From NCBI GenBank assembly GCA_016806645.1, contig JACSYO010001600.1:2850001-2914000 (forward strand): a DNA stretch of 64,000 bases, written 5' to 3'. Made by a program: the position numbers and the translations under genes. Each line of letters begins with the position of its first letter. The first letter of the stretch is position 1. This DNA comes from Ophiodon elongatus (Eukaryota > Chordata > Actinopteri > Perciformes > Hexagrammidae). Below, in pieces: positions 14,301 to 27,200 of this stretch. Below the pieces are notes generated by a model that saw only the letters and a list, made by a program, of their open reading frames with translations, did no database searches and was not told the DNA's origin.

Positions 14301-17300
14301 ACAACGCTTTTTACACTGGTTTGTTGTGGGCGGGGCCTAACTGGAGCCTAAAAAAGTTATGTCACGTACTTAAGTGCTCCAATCACGATATAGCATTTGA
14401 ATCTCTCCGAATTTCTGATGACAACTGATAAATAGCTTGGCCACTGTCAATCTAATTGACAAAATCACACCCAGTCCTGATGGAGCAGGTTAACCGAGCG
14501 TTAAAGGCATAGTTTGACATTTTGGAAAATATGCTGAACTCACTTTCTTTCTAGATGAGAAGATCAATATCACGCTCATATCTGTATGTGAAGCTGGAGC
14601 CAGCATGCGGTTAGCTTAGCTTAGCATAAAGACTGGAAACAAGGGGAAACAGCGAGCCTGAGCCTGTCCGAAGGTAATAAAATCAGACTACTAGTATTTA
14701 TCTTTATTATTCAACCATTTATGAGATAATGCCAGCATTCCACTTTTCTTTGAGTTATTCAACTCTGAAAGAGAATGCAAAAACAAATACATGTTGTGGG
14801 GAGTTAAGTGGAGCTTAGTATCCTATAAGTGTTACTCTGTCCTTAATGATAATGCATGGGAGGTAAACAAAACTAATCTCCTCTTCTTGTCTTTGTGTGT
14901 GCGCACTGGCAGTGTGTGTGAGAGTGACATTAACAGCTCAGGCAGGGACATAAGCCAGGGAGAGGTCAATGTAAGGCGATTAGCCTTTCTCAGCACCGCA
15001 AAGGAAATGATTTCTTCAAATGTAAAACCTTCATGTATGGCAGGATGTCTGTCAGTGAGTTAATATGCCACACGGGCTCCTGTCTAATGACAATTAATTA
15101 CAATGAGGAAAAGAGTAATCCAATTCAGATGTAATTTCCTTTCGATTACTCAACTTAGAGGCTGATGGGCAAATGATGCAAGATGGCCAAACAATTTATA
15201 CAGGAGAAGCAGATGAGAAGAAACAGATGACATCAAATGGCTAGAAACTAATATTTTAATATTTCACAAAACCTTCTGTTGCCTGTTAAGCACTGAACAT
15301 CACTTTCCACAAACAAACTCCGTGAGACACAGAGACAACAGAATAATATCTGGTAAACTGCAGAAAAATAAAATGTAAACATCTTATTATGTGTTAAAAA
15401 TCAAAATTCTGCTAGAGGGATGAGATATTTCCTTTTCCTTATGATCTAATTGAACTACTTTTCAGGAAACAGTGTCTTCTCTTCACAAAGCAGAATAATG
15501 AAGACCATTCCACTTTGTATAAAGAACATTAAACTTAGGGCAAGAAAATCCCTCAGACAAATCAACTTACATTCAGAAGAAAGGAAATTATCTCACTATC
15601 ATGTGCTGTCTGAATTAAGAGCAAATACTATTTTACAAAACTAAACAAAATCTCAATCAATGTTTCCTGGTCTATGACACAGATTTAGAATTCAACCTGT
15701 ATGTTCTCATTGTAGTGTGTGGATGTGTGTGTGTGCCTGCGTTGCGTGCATGTGTGCGTGTGCATGTGTGTGCGTGTGTGTGGTGTGTGCGTGCGTGCGT
15801 GTGTGTTGCTTCTATGCACCAAGAAGCTGCTCTCCAGTCCACCTTTTCTTTAACCATACGGCATATGGCAAATGGCAGCAATGTGTACAGTGTGTTTACA
15901 GCACTCATACATCAGGAGGAGTAGTAATGATACCCTGATTATAGGGCTTTTACACACAGTCCTTCATAAATGCACATAACATGGTGAATCACCTCACACA
16001 CTTTTGAGCTCGGTGACACACACTGACACTTATTGCCTGTTAAAGCCTTGCAGAGGTGCCAGTAAGTGCTCTTGCTCATTTTTGACCCGGGTTGCTAAAT
16101 CTGAGAGCTCTTACTCTATTAGTGTGGTTTGCCAGATCAGCTAAAAGCCCCCAACATATACGAAAAATAACACCCGAGTTGGTTTTGTTGTGTTAAAAAC
16201 ACTGACATGATATAGCATGAAAATAGAAATGAAAAAAGAAATCGCAACTCCATGAGCTCCAACAAAGCACAAGCTTTGAGTTGTTGCTGTTAAAATGAAT
16301 AGTTTGGGAAATATGCATATTTGCCACATATTAAGGCCACAGCCAGAGTTGGTTTAGCTTAGTATAGCACAAATAACCGGAAGTAGCTAGCCTGGCTCTG
16401 TGCAAAGGTTTAAACAATCTGCCAACAGGCATCTCTAAAGCTCACTATGTAATATATAACATGTTATATCTTGTTTGTTTATTCGGTACAGAAAAGTTGT
16501 GGTTTCACAAGGAGTTATTTAGGGGGTTATATTTACTGTGGTTATGTGGTTCTAGACCTTTGGCGATGCAGGTGGGAAACTGTGGCTTGAAAGCTAACCG
16601 CTAACACGCTAGCCAGCCGGGACACGCAAAGACTAGTACATCATTTCATTCTTTCAGAGTTTTAATGAAGAGCGGGAAAAAGATCTCTGATTGCTAACTG
16701 CATGCTAACTGTTAGTTAATAAGTCCCGTTCAGAAACTCCCTTTCTCATAACTCTCTGTCTCCTCTTTCGGACTAGAAACTGCAGTTTCTACAATTTCTT
16801 TCAACTTCAGCCATCTTAAATGCTGGTGTGGACCGGTCCCAACTTGCAACCACACGGTGAGAAAAAAGTCACTTTTTAAGCTTCAGCGGGGCTCGTAGGT
16901 GGATTTCGTTACCTTCGGACAGACCCAGGCTAGCTGTTTCCAGTCTTTATGCTATGCTAAGCTAAGCTAAACCAACTGGTGATTGTGGTCGCTTCATATT
17001 AACATACAGACATCAGATTGGTGTCAATCCTCTCGTGTAACTCTCAGCAAGAAAGCAAATAAGCATATTTTCAATACATGTCAATATTTGCCTCAGAGGG
17101 AAGGTTCGGTGCCTTACAACTTCACACTGTGTTGAAAGGCCTTGTTTTTCATGTAGACACACACACATTTGTATGCACACAATATCAGGTAGAAAGACAG
17201 ATTCACAGTTGAATGGTTCACCAATCTGTCTGGCTAAGAATAGAACATGGAGCATTGAGGAGTCAGTGGGCGCGATTAGGAAAACATGATAGACGCTCTG

Positions 17301-19477
17301 TGAAAGTGAGAGCAAAAAAGATGGAGATGAAGGGAGGAGAGCTAGTGGAGAGAAAATGAAGATGTCAGTGAGCTGGAGGAAACAGAGAGGGCGATGGGGG
17401 ATTGTGGCTGAAACAGAGAATGGAGAAAAAACTGATTGTAGGTCAGCTTCGCTGGTGTTTGGTAGCCCCTAAAAGCACCGGTGGGGAAGAGAAAGCTTTT
17501 AGAGAAGTAAGAGAGTAAGGTTTCAGTTTGTTTGTGTCAGGAGAGCCATGTGACTCAATATGCTTCAAAAGAAAATTGAGGCGGTGGAGCCCGTGGTGGG
17601 GTGAGGGAGACTACAAAGCAGAAGGCTCACCTGAAATTGCAGCTCAAAAGACTCGAGGAGGATTTTTCCCATTAGTCATAGTGAGTATGAATAGCATCAT
17701 GAGTAGTCATCCTGTGAAATAACTGTTATTTTGAAAGCACAGTTACCACAGGTCAGACGATTCAACAACTTTCATTGTTGCTATTCTAGCGATCCGTCGC
17801 TTTGTGTCCACTGTTGCTCATTTGTTCAAAAGCCTTTCCTGAGCTCTCAAGATATGTGAGAAATTCTCTTGAGGGATGAATTTTTCCTCGAAGGGTCTGA
17901 TCACTGTAAGCTCTCCAAAATGTCTCTGCCAAAATTCCTAAAGTGTGTTGCTGTGACTCAGAAACAGAGCTATAAGTAGGGCATGAGTGAGTCACCCTGA
18001 AAGCACAGTGAGTACTAAAATTTCAGGTCTATTCTCTGGTCTAGGAGACACATAGAGGCCAACTGTTTTTAACCAGTGGACATACTGTGACCTTTAATTG
18101 TGTTATTGTTGGGTTTCTTTCTCCTGACAAATCCTCCCTTTTCACTTTCAAATTTTCTTAAATATCACAAGGCCACTCAATCATCATGAATAGGAGTATT
18201 AATATATGGCAACATCCCGATCCAAAATACAAAACATGATACACAACATCTTCAATTATGAGTGAAATGTTCTTTATTTGAGAACAGACTATTATAGAGG
18301 ACGGACACTTTCGCTTTCAGAATATATTTCTAATGTGACATGAATGTTATGTGATCGTCTGGCACTTTTTTTTACTTATTTTGGGATATAAACAGAGACT
18401 CTTGAACTGTTATGTTAAAATGTTATCAATATATATCTTCCCTGTGCATCACATCATCCTGTCCTGTAGCGCTATCTCAATGTGGGGGAGCACTATATTG
18501 CAGGTATTTAGGGAACTACATAGACTTTTCATGCACACTGTAGTTCAGGCAAACTGATCAAAGCAGAGCTTTAGCTAAACACTGTCCCGTCAACAGTTAC
18601 ACAGTATCAGCACGTCAGTTTGCGTATCAGTAATAAACAGAACTGTAGGCTAACGTAAGCTTAAGAAAGAACACTCTGAAACTCCACCGCTGTGACCGTC
18701 AATGACAGAATTACACTGGATGCTCAATCTGACTAAAGCTGGTCAGATATCATGATTTATGTTGTCAGCATATATGCAAGCATATGTAAGCGTACTGTTT
18801 CCAAAGCTGTTCAGGACGGGCTTCTGGAGCAGTGAAAGCTGCATAGCTTCGGTAAATGTGCTCTACACAGAGAAACAAAGCTTACGAAAGGATTTCGATC
18901 TAGTGTTTGGCAACAAAACGGGAAAAAATTCATGGCGCTGCACTGTGGTTTGTGACACTGAAGAAAAGCACTTTTTACAGCCAGGCAAATAAAAACAGAA
19001 ACACCTGTGCTATTTTATTGAAATGCTAAATAAAACTGAGTCAGAAGCATGGACAATTTTTATGTATTTTTCTAACATTAACGGCAATGATGAAAGCCTC
19101 TTCACATATCTTTACTCCCAGGTTGGAACTACAGTTCCAGTCTGCCAACTCAGATATTTGTCTGACAACAGTACACCCAGAAATGTGACTGCTACTGGTC
19201 TCAGAACAAAGTTGGAATCAATTCAATAAGCAAACCAACAAGTATTCTCTTCCTGTGTCACATTCTTCCTTCTCTGTGTCTGTTTCTTTTCCGTGTCTCT
19301 GGTTTATTTCCAAGAATATCTACATCACCGCAGAAATACACACAAAGAGAGACAGAAATATTTAAATAAAGAATATTTAAGTGAGGTTGAGAAAATAAAG
19401 AGGATGGGTGTTGAGTGGGTTTAGAGAGCTAAATGGAGCAGAAAAGACTGAGGTGATCGGGTGTGAATGTGCACCAG

Positions 19478-19550
<73 letters not shown>

Positions 19551-19809
19551 GGGGGGCGGTTAGAGTTGAAGCCTTTCACTGGGACGCTCACCAAAAACAC
19601 ACACTAGCAGACACACACACGCCTGGTTTCCTTTAATCCAACTCTCCTGGTGCACTGCTTCTCATCGTCAAAGGCGCTTGTTTCTCGGCAAGCCGCGTCC
19701 CTCTGTGCAGACTGACAGTGTGCAGAGAGATGCTCTGCTGGCCCTGTTTTCAGTCAAGGATAAACCTGCTCAGGAGATAAGGCCGTGACTCACCCGTTAG
19801 ACCTGGGAA

Positions 19810-19887
<78 letters not shown>

Positions 19888-22608
19888 TTCTCCTCACCGA
19901 TACCAAAAATAGCATGTAATAAATAGAACACAGATCAAAATGACATCGTCAACCCTCGCCTGTTACAAAACCCAGAATAATGAGGCAATGGCACTGTAGC
20001 AGTCGGGGCTATGAATGGAATTACATAAGGAAAACTCAGATACAATATGGAAGAAAAACAAACATCATCTTAATAGGAATGCATGAAAATAGCCGAGATC
20101 AAAGGATCTAAATATGGAAGCACACCTTCTACAATAATCTCAATGAACAGTTTCTGCATACACATGAATCTGTAGGCAAAGGGACAAGATTTTGGCATTG
20201 GAAGCATTCTGGTTTCCCTTCGTAGTCTGAGTAGTATTGACCAATCACGTTGGAGAAGTCTGAAGTTGCTAATCAGAGTGTAAACGATGAGCAGCACCGA
20301 GAAAAGGAAGTCTTGGCCCAGGATATATCGGCTGGCTACACCGGAAACCACGGAAATACAGATCGTTGTCCCCAGAGGCTTATGTCGTCGCCACATCGTC
20401 CAGCCCTAATTCTGAGATGCCAAATGGATTGTTAATATGAAATGAATCTGAGTAATGACTCCCTAAAGTTGCACATTTATGTTTGGAAACACCTGAGGTT
20501 ACAATTATACAGCATTCGTTAACACTAAGAACTGTCAGAGGTCTCAGCTGCTGTCTGAACATGTTAACACGGCTGCAGTCTTAAAGAAATGTTCTCGTCC
20601 TACTTGTCCTAGATATCGAAAGATTTGAGTGCAGATGTTTACATCGGAGTTTGTGTTCCTACGGTATACGCAGAATGCGGTGAATCAGTTGAATTTGTTC
20701 AATTATTTTTGCACTAAAAACTATTTTTGTACAGTGGGATATGGAACAATGCTTATTGTAGATTTATGCCGGAATCAAGTTAGTGAGAAAAAGTTGTATT
20801 ACATTCCATCATTGTTACAAATATTGTGAGTGTATCGTTTCATCCCTAATGAGAACTACTATAAAAGGCCAGATTATTGGACAAAAATCAAAACAAAGTT
20901 GCCAAAAGATTAAAGCGAACTAAGAACCTCTGATGAGAAAGGCTTTACTATCTGAGGACAGATAACGGCTGCATTTAGAAATAGAAAATAGTAATTCTTC
21001 TTTTCTAATAAACGTCCTTGTTTGGATAAGAGTTTAACGGGACAGATTCTGACGATAGTTGTATATTGACTCGATCCAATTCACAAAATTGATCACGGCT
21101 AGAACATACCCTGCAGGAACTCTGACACAATAACAACACCATAACCACATTACCTCCGAATAGCCCTTTAATGGTGAGACGCTGACATATTACCCCACTG
21201 TCTCCGTTCACTTACTTTCTCTATACCTCTTCATTCATTTAGTTTTAACCATTCAGTCATTCACTATAAATCATAATATTTAGAGTGGAAAAAACTGATT
21301 TTTAGTCTCTAGATTAAAGACTGATAGTGATAGTCGTAAAAGGTGCGCAACACATTGAGAATAATTATTGGCAAACCAGAATAAAGGCAGTAAATAGATT
21401 TTGAGACGATGCTTTAGTCTCTCATTTTCCCCTATGGTTCACTTTGCAACCACCATAACATACAAAAGCAAATGATTTAATTAGAGCAATTAATCAATGG
21501 CAACAAGACATATGGTTAGTTTGTCTCCTGTTTAGCAGAAAGCATTCTATTTATTTTTCCCATTTCTGCAACCTAAATCCAAATTACTTCCCTCACAAAT
21601 CTCTTCTCTGGGGACCAATTCCACCAGTGGCTTATCGGCTATTAGGTGACCAACCGAGCGAAGCAAGGGACTGGCACCTGGGCCGACCCGCCGCGTGAAC
21701 CAATCGATGCATGTGTCACTCGGAACACGGAGCAGTGACAGCTGACCACATAGGGCCGTTAACTCCAGGAACGAATACGTAGAGGATCCTAATCAAACTC
21801 GACCGGGCGAGGAGGAATGTTTGCCTGTCACTCTGCTCCTCTCTCTGTGTGACCTTTTGTCTGTCTGTGTGGGTCACCCAACTAATGATATACAGCCATT
21901 TTCTTTCTCCAGCTGGTTATGAATTATGAAGGAGGGAAAACCACAGATTATGGTAGCCCATTTTCGGCCTCTCTGGGTCATTGAGAAAACAGCTTTGTTT
22001 GTCTCCAGGAACCAATTTCTAGGCTTAGCTTAGTAAAGTTGTGAGGTAACGGCTTAATTCTAGTAGAACAGTTACATAATCTTGTTGTTTGATGGATATT
22101 GTGTAAAATAATCTACATAAAATACCTGGATTGTCATTTATTTGTTTGCCTACCTGAGACAATTTAAAATAGGGTTGAATCAATCCCACTTCTCTCCCAA
22201 TACAAATACCTAAACTCAGGCCCTGCCAATAATAAGTCCAGATCCAAAATTAGTGCTCTTTCTTTCCCAAATGTCCCAAGAAAACTATCATGCAGCATCT
22301 CAAGATGATGTAGCTGTAACAAGTTGTGATATAGATGGAAAAGGAAGGAGCGGTGCATGATCCTGTGATTTTGTTCCAGGCATGATGTGTTCTTCAGGCA
22401 GCTGAGAACATCTAAATTTAGACACACCGCTCGTCTCCTCTTCCTCTCCTCTACATCTTCAGCCCCTCCTACCCTCCTCATCCATACTTTTGCCTCCATT
22501 GTGCTCTCCCCCTCAGCACGAACACAGAGACATGAAAGCCCCTGTGGTGAAAATATCGACAGCTTTCCCTGCGTCAGACAAGTGTCAGCTGTGCCTCAGT
22601 GCACTGAG

Positions 22609-22694
<86 letters not shown>

Positions 22695-24196
22695 GAGTAC
22701 TGGAGCAACAGCCATCTCACACAGATGGGAGACAGGGATGGGATGACACAGGTAATGATACAGGATAATGATACTGGATTTAGGTGAGTGTGTGTGTGTG
22801 TGTGTGCATGTGAATGTGTCCCTGAGTTCACTGCCCATTAGCCACACGGTGATAATGTTAGAGCTGCATGAGAAGAACAGAGAGTTATAGAGAGAGCGAC
22901 CTGCCTGCTCTTGTTATATTCATTCTCAAAATCCATTGAAGATGTTTACCTGAAGACTGAAGTTATGTGAGAACTTTAGCAATCTTCAATGTGCAACTTG
23001 TTTTTCCTCTTTCCCACCAGCAGTGACTGGGTTTGTGTACGCTGCCGAGGCACAAAGCAAGAGACACTTTTGTTGTAGCTGCACAGTTTCTGTAATTATA
23101 AACCCACAGGACACATACTAGAACATAGCGCCGCTATCATTGACATACAGCCACCATACATACTAGCTGCTGATGAGTTAAACACACAATAGTGTTGCAG
23201 GCTTTTGAAAAAAAAGTCTAATTACATTGATAATACCACAAAAGGTAAAGCCAGTGAGAGCTTGTTGAATTAAATATTACAGGTATTATAACTGAGGCAG
23301 TGCACCATCAAATACCCTTTGGAGTGGATTATGCTAATGTTATTGTGCATACACTGAAACAAACACTGTTCTGTTGGAACAGTGTTGGCATTAGTTTAAC
23401 AATTTCACTGTACTGGAAAACATTTAATCATTTTTGAAAGCATGAGGAGTATTTTGAAATGTTGAAGCGAAGCCAGGATGATGATTAAATGTCTTACCAA
23501 TTAAGAATTCCATCTTTCATTTGGAAAGAAATATGATTTACAGCTTCAAATCTAAACCCAAATTGAAACAAAAGATTGTTATCCCCATACTTTAGCCAAT
23601 AGACAAAACTGAAGCTGGGGAGAGCAGAAGACAAAGGGAGACAAAAACAGTGGAAGCAGAAAAAAAAAAAAAAGGAATGGAAGGAGGGATGATGAGGAAA
23701 GGAGTGGGAAAGGGATAAATGAGTAAAAAGTCACACTGACCTATAACTAAAATGGTGGCAGTTAAAGGACAGGAGAGAAACTATATTGGGATGTAGAGTA
23801 TTCGATGGAGTCTCAAAAGTCACTTAAAGTAAAGATAGCGACGTAGAGGAAAGAAATGACACTTACACTGACAGTGGTGCTTAATCTTAAGAGTTTACAT
23901 CCAACAGACTCATTTCAAACTGTTCACTGACCTTGCTGGTTGAGCTGCTGTGTGCTCTTGCTCCACTGCGACAGCCCCACAATGGCCACCATCTTGGCGC
24001 CCAGACTGGAGCGCCGCTTCTTGTTGCCAGCCAATGATGTGGTGTCCGGGCCCCCGCTGCCGGGACTCTTCTCCACGCCGTACATGGTCCCCGAGATGCT
24101 GGAGGAGCGCACCACGTTCCGAGCCGCCGCGCTCAGCCCGCTTAGGCCGCTCAACCCGCCCGGGCTGGGCACCTCCACTGAGCTGCTGAGCATCAT
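6768..24196 (-). CDS. rims3: Regulating synaptic membrane exocytosis protein 3 (RIM3 gamma)
   Basis: The protein is a small RIM-family active-zone protein of presynaptic terminals that supports vesicle exocytosis. Coding exons in transcript order are 24196-23932, 8997-8856, 8780-8668, 8007-7906, 7793-7654 and 6980-6768. All have GT-AG borders and the phases close on 975 nt (324 aa). Exon 1 carries NVVRSSSISG and the basic KKRRSSLGAKMVAIVGL motif typical of RIMS3. Exon 2 carries RRSTETGIAVEM. The C2 domain occupies about residues 165-300, including GQLEVEV, LAKKKTK, LLFDESPQGKVLQVIVWG and YGRMDHKCFMGMAQ. The tail is LTRRLSQSSLESATSPSC. Length and the near-identical tail match vertebrate RIMS3 (about 308 aa in human) rather than RIMS4. 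As in other gamma-RIMs, only the C2B-like domain is present, with no zinc finger or PDZ domain. RIM C2 domains are generally considered not to bind calcium. The start chosen is the first of two adjacent ATGs 29 nt inside the exon. The exon continues upstream to a splice acceptor at 24226, so a 5' UTR exon exists further away. Confidence 0.95.
7020..7330. repeat. Diverged interspersed repeat, copy A
   Basis: Lies in the last rims3 intron. It shares with 14150-14470 an ordered series of blocks: TTTTCTCAATCA, an ACACACTA box, GGGCGGGGC/GGTGGGGC, TCACGTA, a TGC(A/T)CCAATCA box and CTGATGACAA. Shared order over ~300 bp argues for common descent. I cannot name the family. Confidence 0.5.
11299..11339. 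repeat. (GT)n microsatellite
   Basis: Uninterrupted GT run of about 41 bp in a rims3 intron. Confidence 0.95.
13378..13975. repeat. Percomorph interspersed repeat, partial copy
   Basis: The order of phrases (GGCCATCACCATAA; ACCTGTCAATCACAAGG; CCACACCCTAAAGCATACCC; CTAAATGGGACCATAATTTA; CATTTTCTCATAGACGTCCAT; GCATTGGCTTCACTT) matches a repeat I recall as abundant in percomorph genomes. This is recognition from memory, not a database match. The copy is diverged and lacks an obvious coding region. Confidence 0.5.
14150..14470. repeat. Diverged interspersed repeat, copy B
   Basis: Partner of the repeat at 7020-7330 in the same orientation, with the same ordered motif blocks ending in CTGATGACAACTGATAA. 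Confidence 0.5.
14500..14690 (+). repeat. Half-copy of the 'TTAGCTTAGCATAAAGACTGGAAA' repeat family
   Basis: Runs from the family start (ATAGTTTGACATTTTGG), through a GATGAGAAGATCAATA box and GGTTAGCTTAGCTTAGCATA, to CCGAAGGTAATAAAATC. At least five other places in the window carry the same ordered phrases. Confidence 0.75.
15711..15806. repeat. Imperfect GT-rich tract
   Basis: GTGTGTGT interrupted by GC and CAT units over about 95 bp. It creates spurious Cys/Val and His/Thr reading frames. Confidence 0.9.
16290..17072. repeat. Fold-back (inverted-repeat) element of the same family
   Basis: The left arm begins ATAGTTTGGGAAATATGC and includes GGTTTAGCTTAG...GCTAGCCTGGCTCTG. The right arm reads the reverse complement: TACCTTCGGACAGACCCAGGC, CAGTCTTTATGCTATGC, AAGCTAAGCTAAACC, then AGCAAGAAAGCAAATAAGCA. 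The two arms form an inverted repeat around ~400 bp of unique centre. It could be a true fold-back transposon or two opposed insertions. Confidence 0.65.
19479..19547. repeat. (CA)n microsatellite
   Basis: Uninterrupted CA run of about 68 bp, paired ~270 bp away with a GT run of the same length. Confidence 0.95.
19816..19885. repeat. (GT)n microsatellite
   Basis: Uninterrupted GT run of about 70 bp. It is the reverse complement of the CA run at 19479-19547. Confidence 0.95.
20397..20850. repeat. Possible DNA-transposon relic
   Basis: Starts near CGTCCAGCCCTAATTCTGAG and ends near TATCGTTTCATCCCTAATGAG. The edges resemble the GGGCTGGACGAT edges of common fish repeats, but terminal repeats and a target duplication are not clear. 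Confidence 0.25.
22612..22693. repeat. (GT)n microsatellite
   Basis: About 82 bp of uninterrupted GT, with a second short GT run at 22788-22806. Confidence 0.95.
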
Positions 24197-24225
24197 GGTC
24201 TCGCTGGACTGGAGGGGCCGATAGG
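24197..24225 (-). other. rims3: rims3 5' UTR part of the first coding exon
   Basis: A long pyrimidine tract ending CCCCCAG lies immediately upstream of this 29-nt stretch on the minus strand. The first coding exon is therefore a spliced internal exon, and transcription starts in a separate upstream exon. Confidence 0.7.
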
Positions 24226-27200
24226 CTGGGGGTGGGGAGGGCCGTAAAGAGGGAGCGGGGCTGAGGAGGGAAGATGAAAGAGGACAAAAACAGAAGTTAG
24301 GGGCGAAAGTGCAAGTAGAGAGGAGAGGTTGAAGGACAGCTCAAATAAAAGATCAGTGTGTCTGAAGTACAGAACAGTAGCTGGTCTTACGGATGCAGCA
24401 GTTCCCTGTGGCCGAAGGACGTTGAGTTTAAATTTCAACCACAGAGGCTTTCAATTTAATTCCCCACTCATTGCAGAGGCAGCAGAAATGACTTCCTACT
24501 CCATAAAAGACAAATAAAAGAGTGAAAAACGTGTTTTTGATCGCCAATAGTTTCGCAAACTGAGAAAACAAAGAACACAAAAGGACGGCGGACGAGGACA
24601 GTGCAGATGGAAGCAGACTGTTCAAGTGAGTTAAGAGATATCTCCACTCACACTCTGACTCAAATGTCAGGGCTGGCCTGCTGTTGAGGGGTGACCCTGT
24701 CAGCTGGTATTTGTCTTGTGTATTTATTTATTTTTTTTATCTTATTCTGTGCCTGAACTCAAACAGTGACGCATGATAAAGTGTACAGCTCAAGTCAATG
24801 GTTGGCTGAACCCTTGGAGGACACAGCTTTCGCTATACTTCGATAAACTTTTGTAATATCTGAGCTACAAGGGTCACAGCAGGCCATTTTCACAGGAGGC
24901 ATTTTGACTTGTCGTAGTGGGAAAAAGCGCAGGGTTTTACTAATAACTTAATGATGCCTCCATTATATTCAAGTGTCCCAGTAAGCCATGACAGTGTGAC
25001 GGTGGGCCAGGATGCAGCCATCATTCATTTTATTATTTGCACCTGTGCTTCTCCTAATGTGACATGTCAAAATGTCTGAGAAAAAAAAGAGGACTATTAT
25101 CTCTATCACACCATATCCCCCCTCCTCTCCTTCACTCTTTTCCTTCTCTCCTTTCCCCTTCTCTTCCTCAACTTCAGAGTGATTATGCTGAGGCTAAACC
25201 GACAGCCCAAGGACACATTAAATATGTAGATGCACTATGGCCAACATCGTGCTATCACACGCATTTCTTGAAATATTTCTCGTTCTTAACTACATATCTT
25301 CCATATAACTTCTCTTTCCACCTGCTTTATCATTACGGCCCCAGCTATCATTTTTGTCTTCTCCTGTTTTGTTTCTTTTACACAGTAAGTACAGCATTGC
25401 AGTATTTTTCTGTTTCAGAGCTTACTTAATAAATGCCTTGCATAAAATGTTTGATGCCATGAGTCCAGCTCAGCTGGTATGCTTCAATACACCACGCGTT
25501 ATAATTATACATGATCATTGAAGAGTGCAAAGCCATGCGAGCAGCTATGAAAAGCTGTACTCTACACGGCAATGCTTTGAGCAAAATACTAATATCAGCA
25601 GGCTAAGATGTTAACAATGCAAAATATGCTGATGTTTATCAGATATAATATTTAGCATATTTATCATTTTAGTTTAGTGTGCATTCTAACATTTGCTAAT
25701 TAACAAAAGCTATTACAGCTAAGGCCGACAGGAATGTCATCCCATGTTTTGCAGGTATTTGGTCAAAAACGTATTGGACTAAATTCAAAAACAATTCTGG
25801 AGCCATAAGGAAAGTTACAGGATCAACAAAGTCATACATTTTTGGGCGGTAATTTTAACACAAATATCAACTAAAAACGTTGTCATATAAACAGAATCTG
25901 ATGATACTGAAGACTTTCAAGATACTACAGGATTTCTTGCAAACCTAGGTGAGTTTACCAATCTGAGCGAATCAGATTTCAACAAAGACGAGGATCAGTC
26001 CAAATTGAGAGGTATGCCTCCTCAATATTAAAATAATTTGATTATTCTAGTCTGACAAGCAGCAAATCACCGGCCGGTTCGGGCCTGGAATGGATCGGCC
26101 GTTCAGGGGTCTTCCCAAACTTTTCCGATGGCCAGCGTGTCCCTGGTACACAGTACAACTATTGCGTGGCGTGTTACTCTTATCAGCTACGTACAATAAC
26201 AGAAGACATCAGCGCCAAGCTTTCCATAAAGTCAAAAACGCAACGCATTAAATCCGTTTCTGACGACAGTGCTATGTCACACATAGGCTGAGGTAGGGCG
26301 TTTGTCTTTCACACATGAAGGCACACAACTGAAGCGTACTGGCACCCATGAAGTTAAAGTCTGTAAAAAGTGAACTATTTATGTCAAGTACAAGGTTTTG
26401 TTCAACTCCAACCCAAACTTGAACATCCTGGTTAAGTTAAAAAAAAAAAAAACACACAGGCTAACCCACTCTTCTTTTTATGGTTGTATTTTCAACTCAC
26501 TTTGCTTTATTTACTTTGTTACGGTCCCCTTTTGTTTTAGTAAACCTATCATCATTTAGTATTACATTGCCTTAAAGAGCAGACTTTCCCTAGTTTCTGC
26601 CTCTCTCCTGTGTGGTGCGCTGATGTTAGAGCTCTATCGGAAACTCAAAGTGGATCTTCGGTTCAACTGGAATTGTTTCCCTGCGCTAGATTCAGATGGC
26701 TCCATTTAAAAGATTTTTTTTTTTTTTCCTTTCTTTATAATGTGTACTACTTTCTTTGAGTGGTTTATCTTATCCGAGTGTTCAACAATATACGTAATAG
26801 AAATATTTTATTCAACCTATTTTAGTCTTTATGGAGAGACATATTTACCCATCTATAACTTTGCCTATGAATGCCATCTCTGGAGTCATGCTTCTGGCGT
26901 GACTAAAAGACATCAGTTTTACATAATCCACCACTAAGTGCAGGAAACGTTGCACAAATTCTTCTCCTAAAACACTCGCTCCCATGACGAAGTCATAAAT
27001 AATACATTTACAGTACAGTGAATTTGCCCTTAATGCGACTTTCAAATTGAAGATGTAAACGCCCTGTGCTTCAGATGTCTCTGTAAATCATCATCGTTGC
27101 CCTGCTTTGTCACACCACCACAGCCGTGATGCTTACAGCCCCATAAATGTTGCTGACACCACTTTTTGTAGGGATTCATTTAGCCATACCACAATAACCG

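Larger units (their letters stand above)
8998..23931 (-). other. rims3: rims3 intron between coding exons 1 and 2 (~15 kb)
   Basis: No supported gene is seen on either strand. The interval holds microsatellites and interspersed repeats, listed separately. A homeodomain-like AT-rich stretch (TAATGACAATTAATTACAAT, near 15084-15103) in otherwise complex sequence could be a conserved noncoding element, but there is no alignment to show this. Confidence 0.7.

Noticed and set aside
20070..20396. 108-codon minus-strand frame with hydrophobic segments
   Set aside because: I recognise no family, it has no splice context, and it abuts a likely repeat edge (GGGCTGGACGATG).
21600..21830. CpG-containing stretch in the rims3 intron, considered as a promoter or RNA gene
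   Set aside because: No tRNA-like box pair, no splice donor and no ORF. Left unassigned.
22387..22847. Frames with Cys-Val and His-Thr repeats (also near 5.5, 11.3, 15.8, 31.1, 52.3 kb)
   Set aside because: They are translations of GT/CA microsatellites with no homology or splice support.
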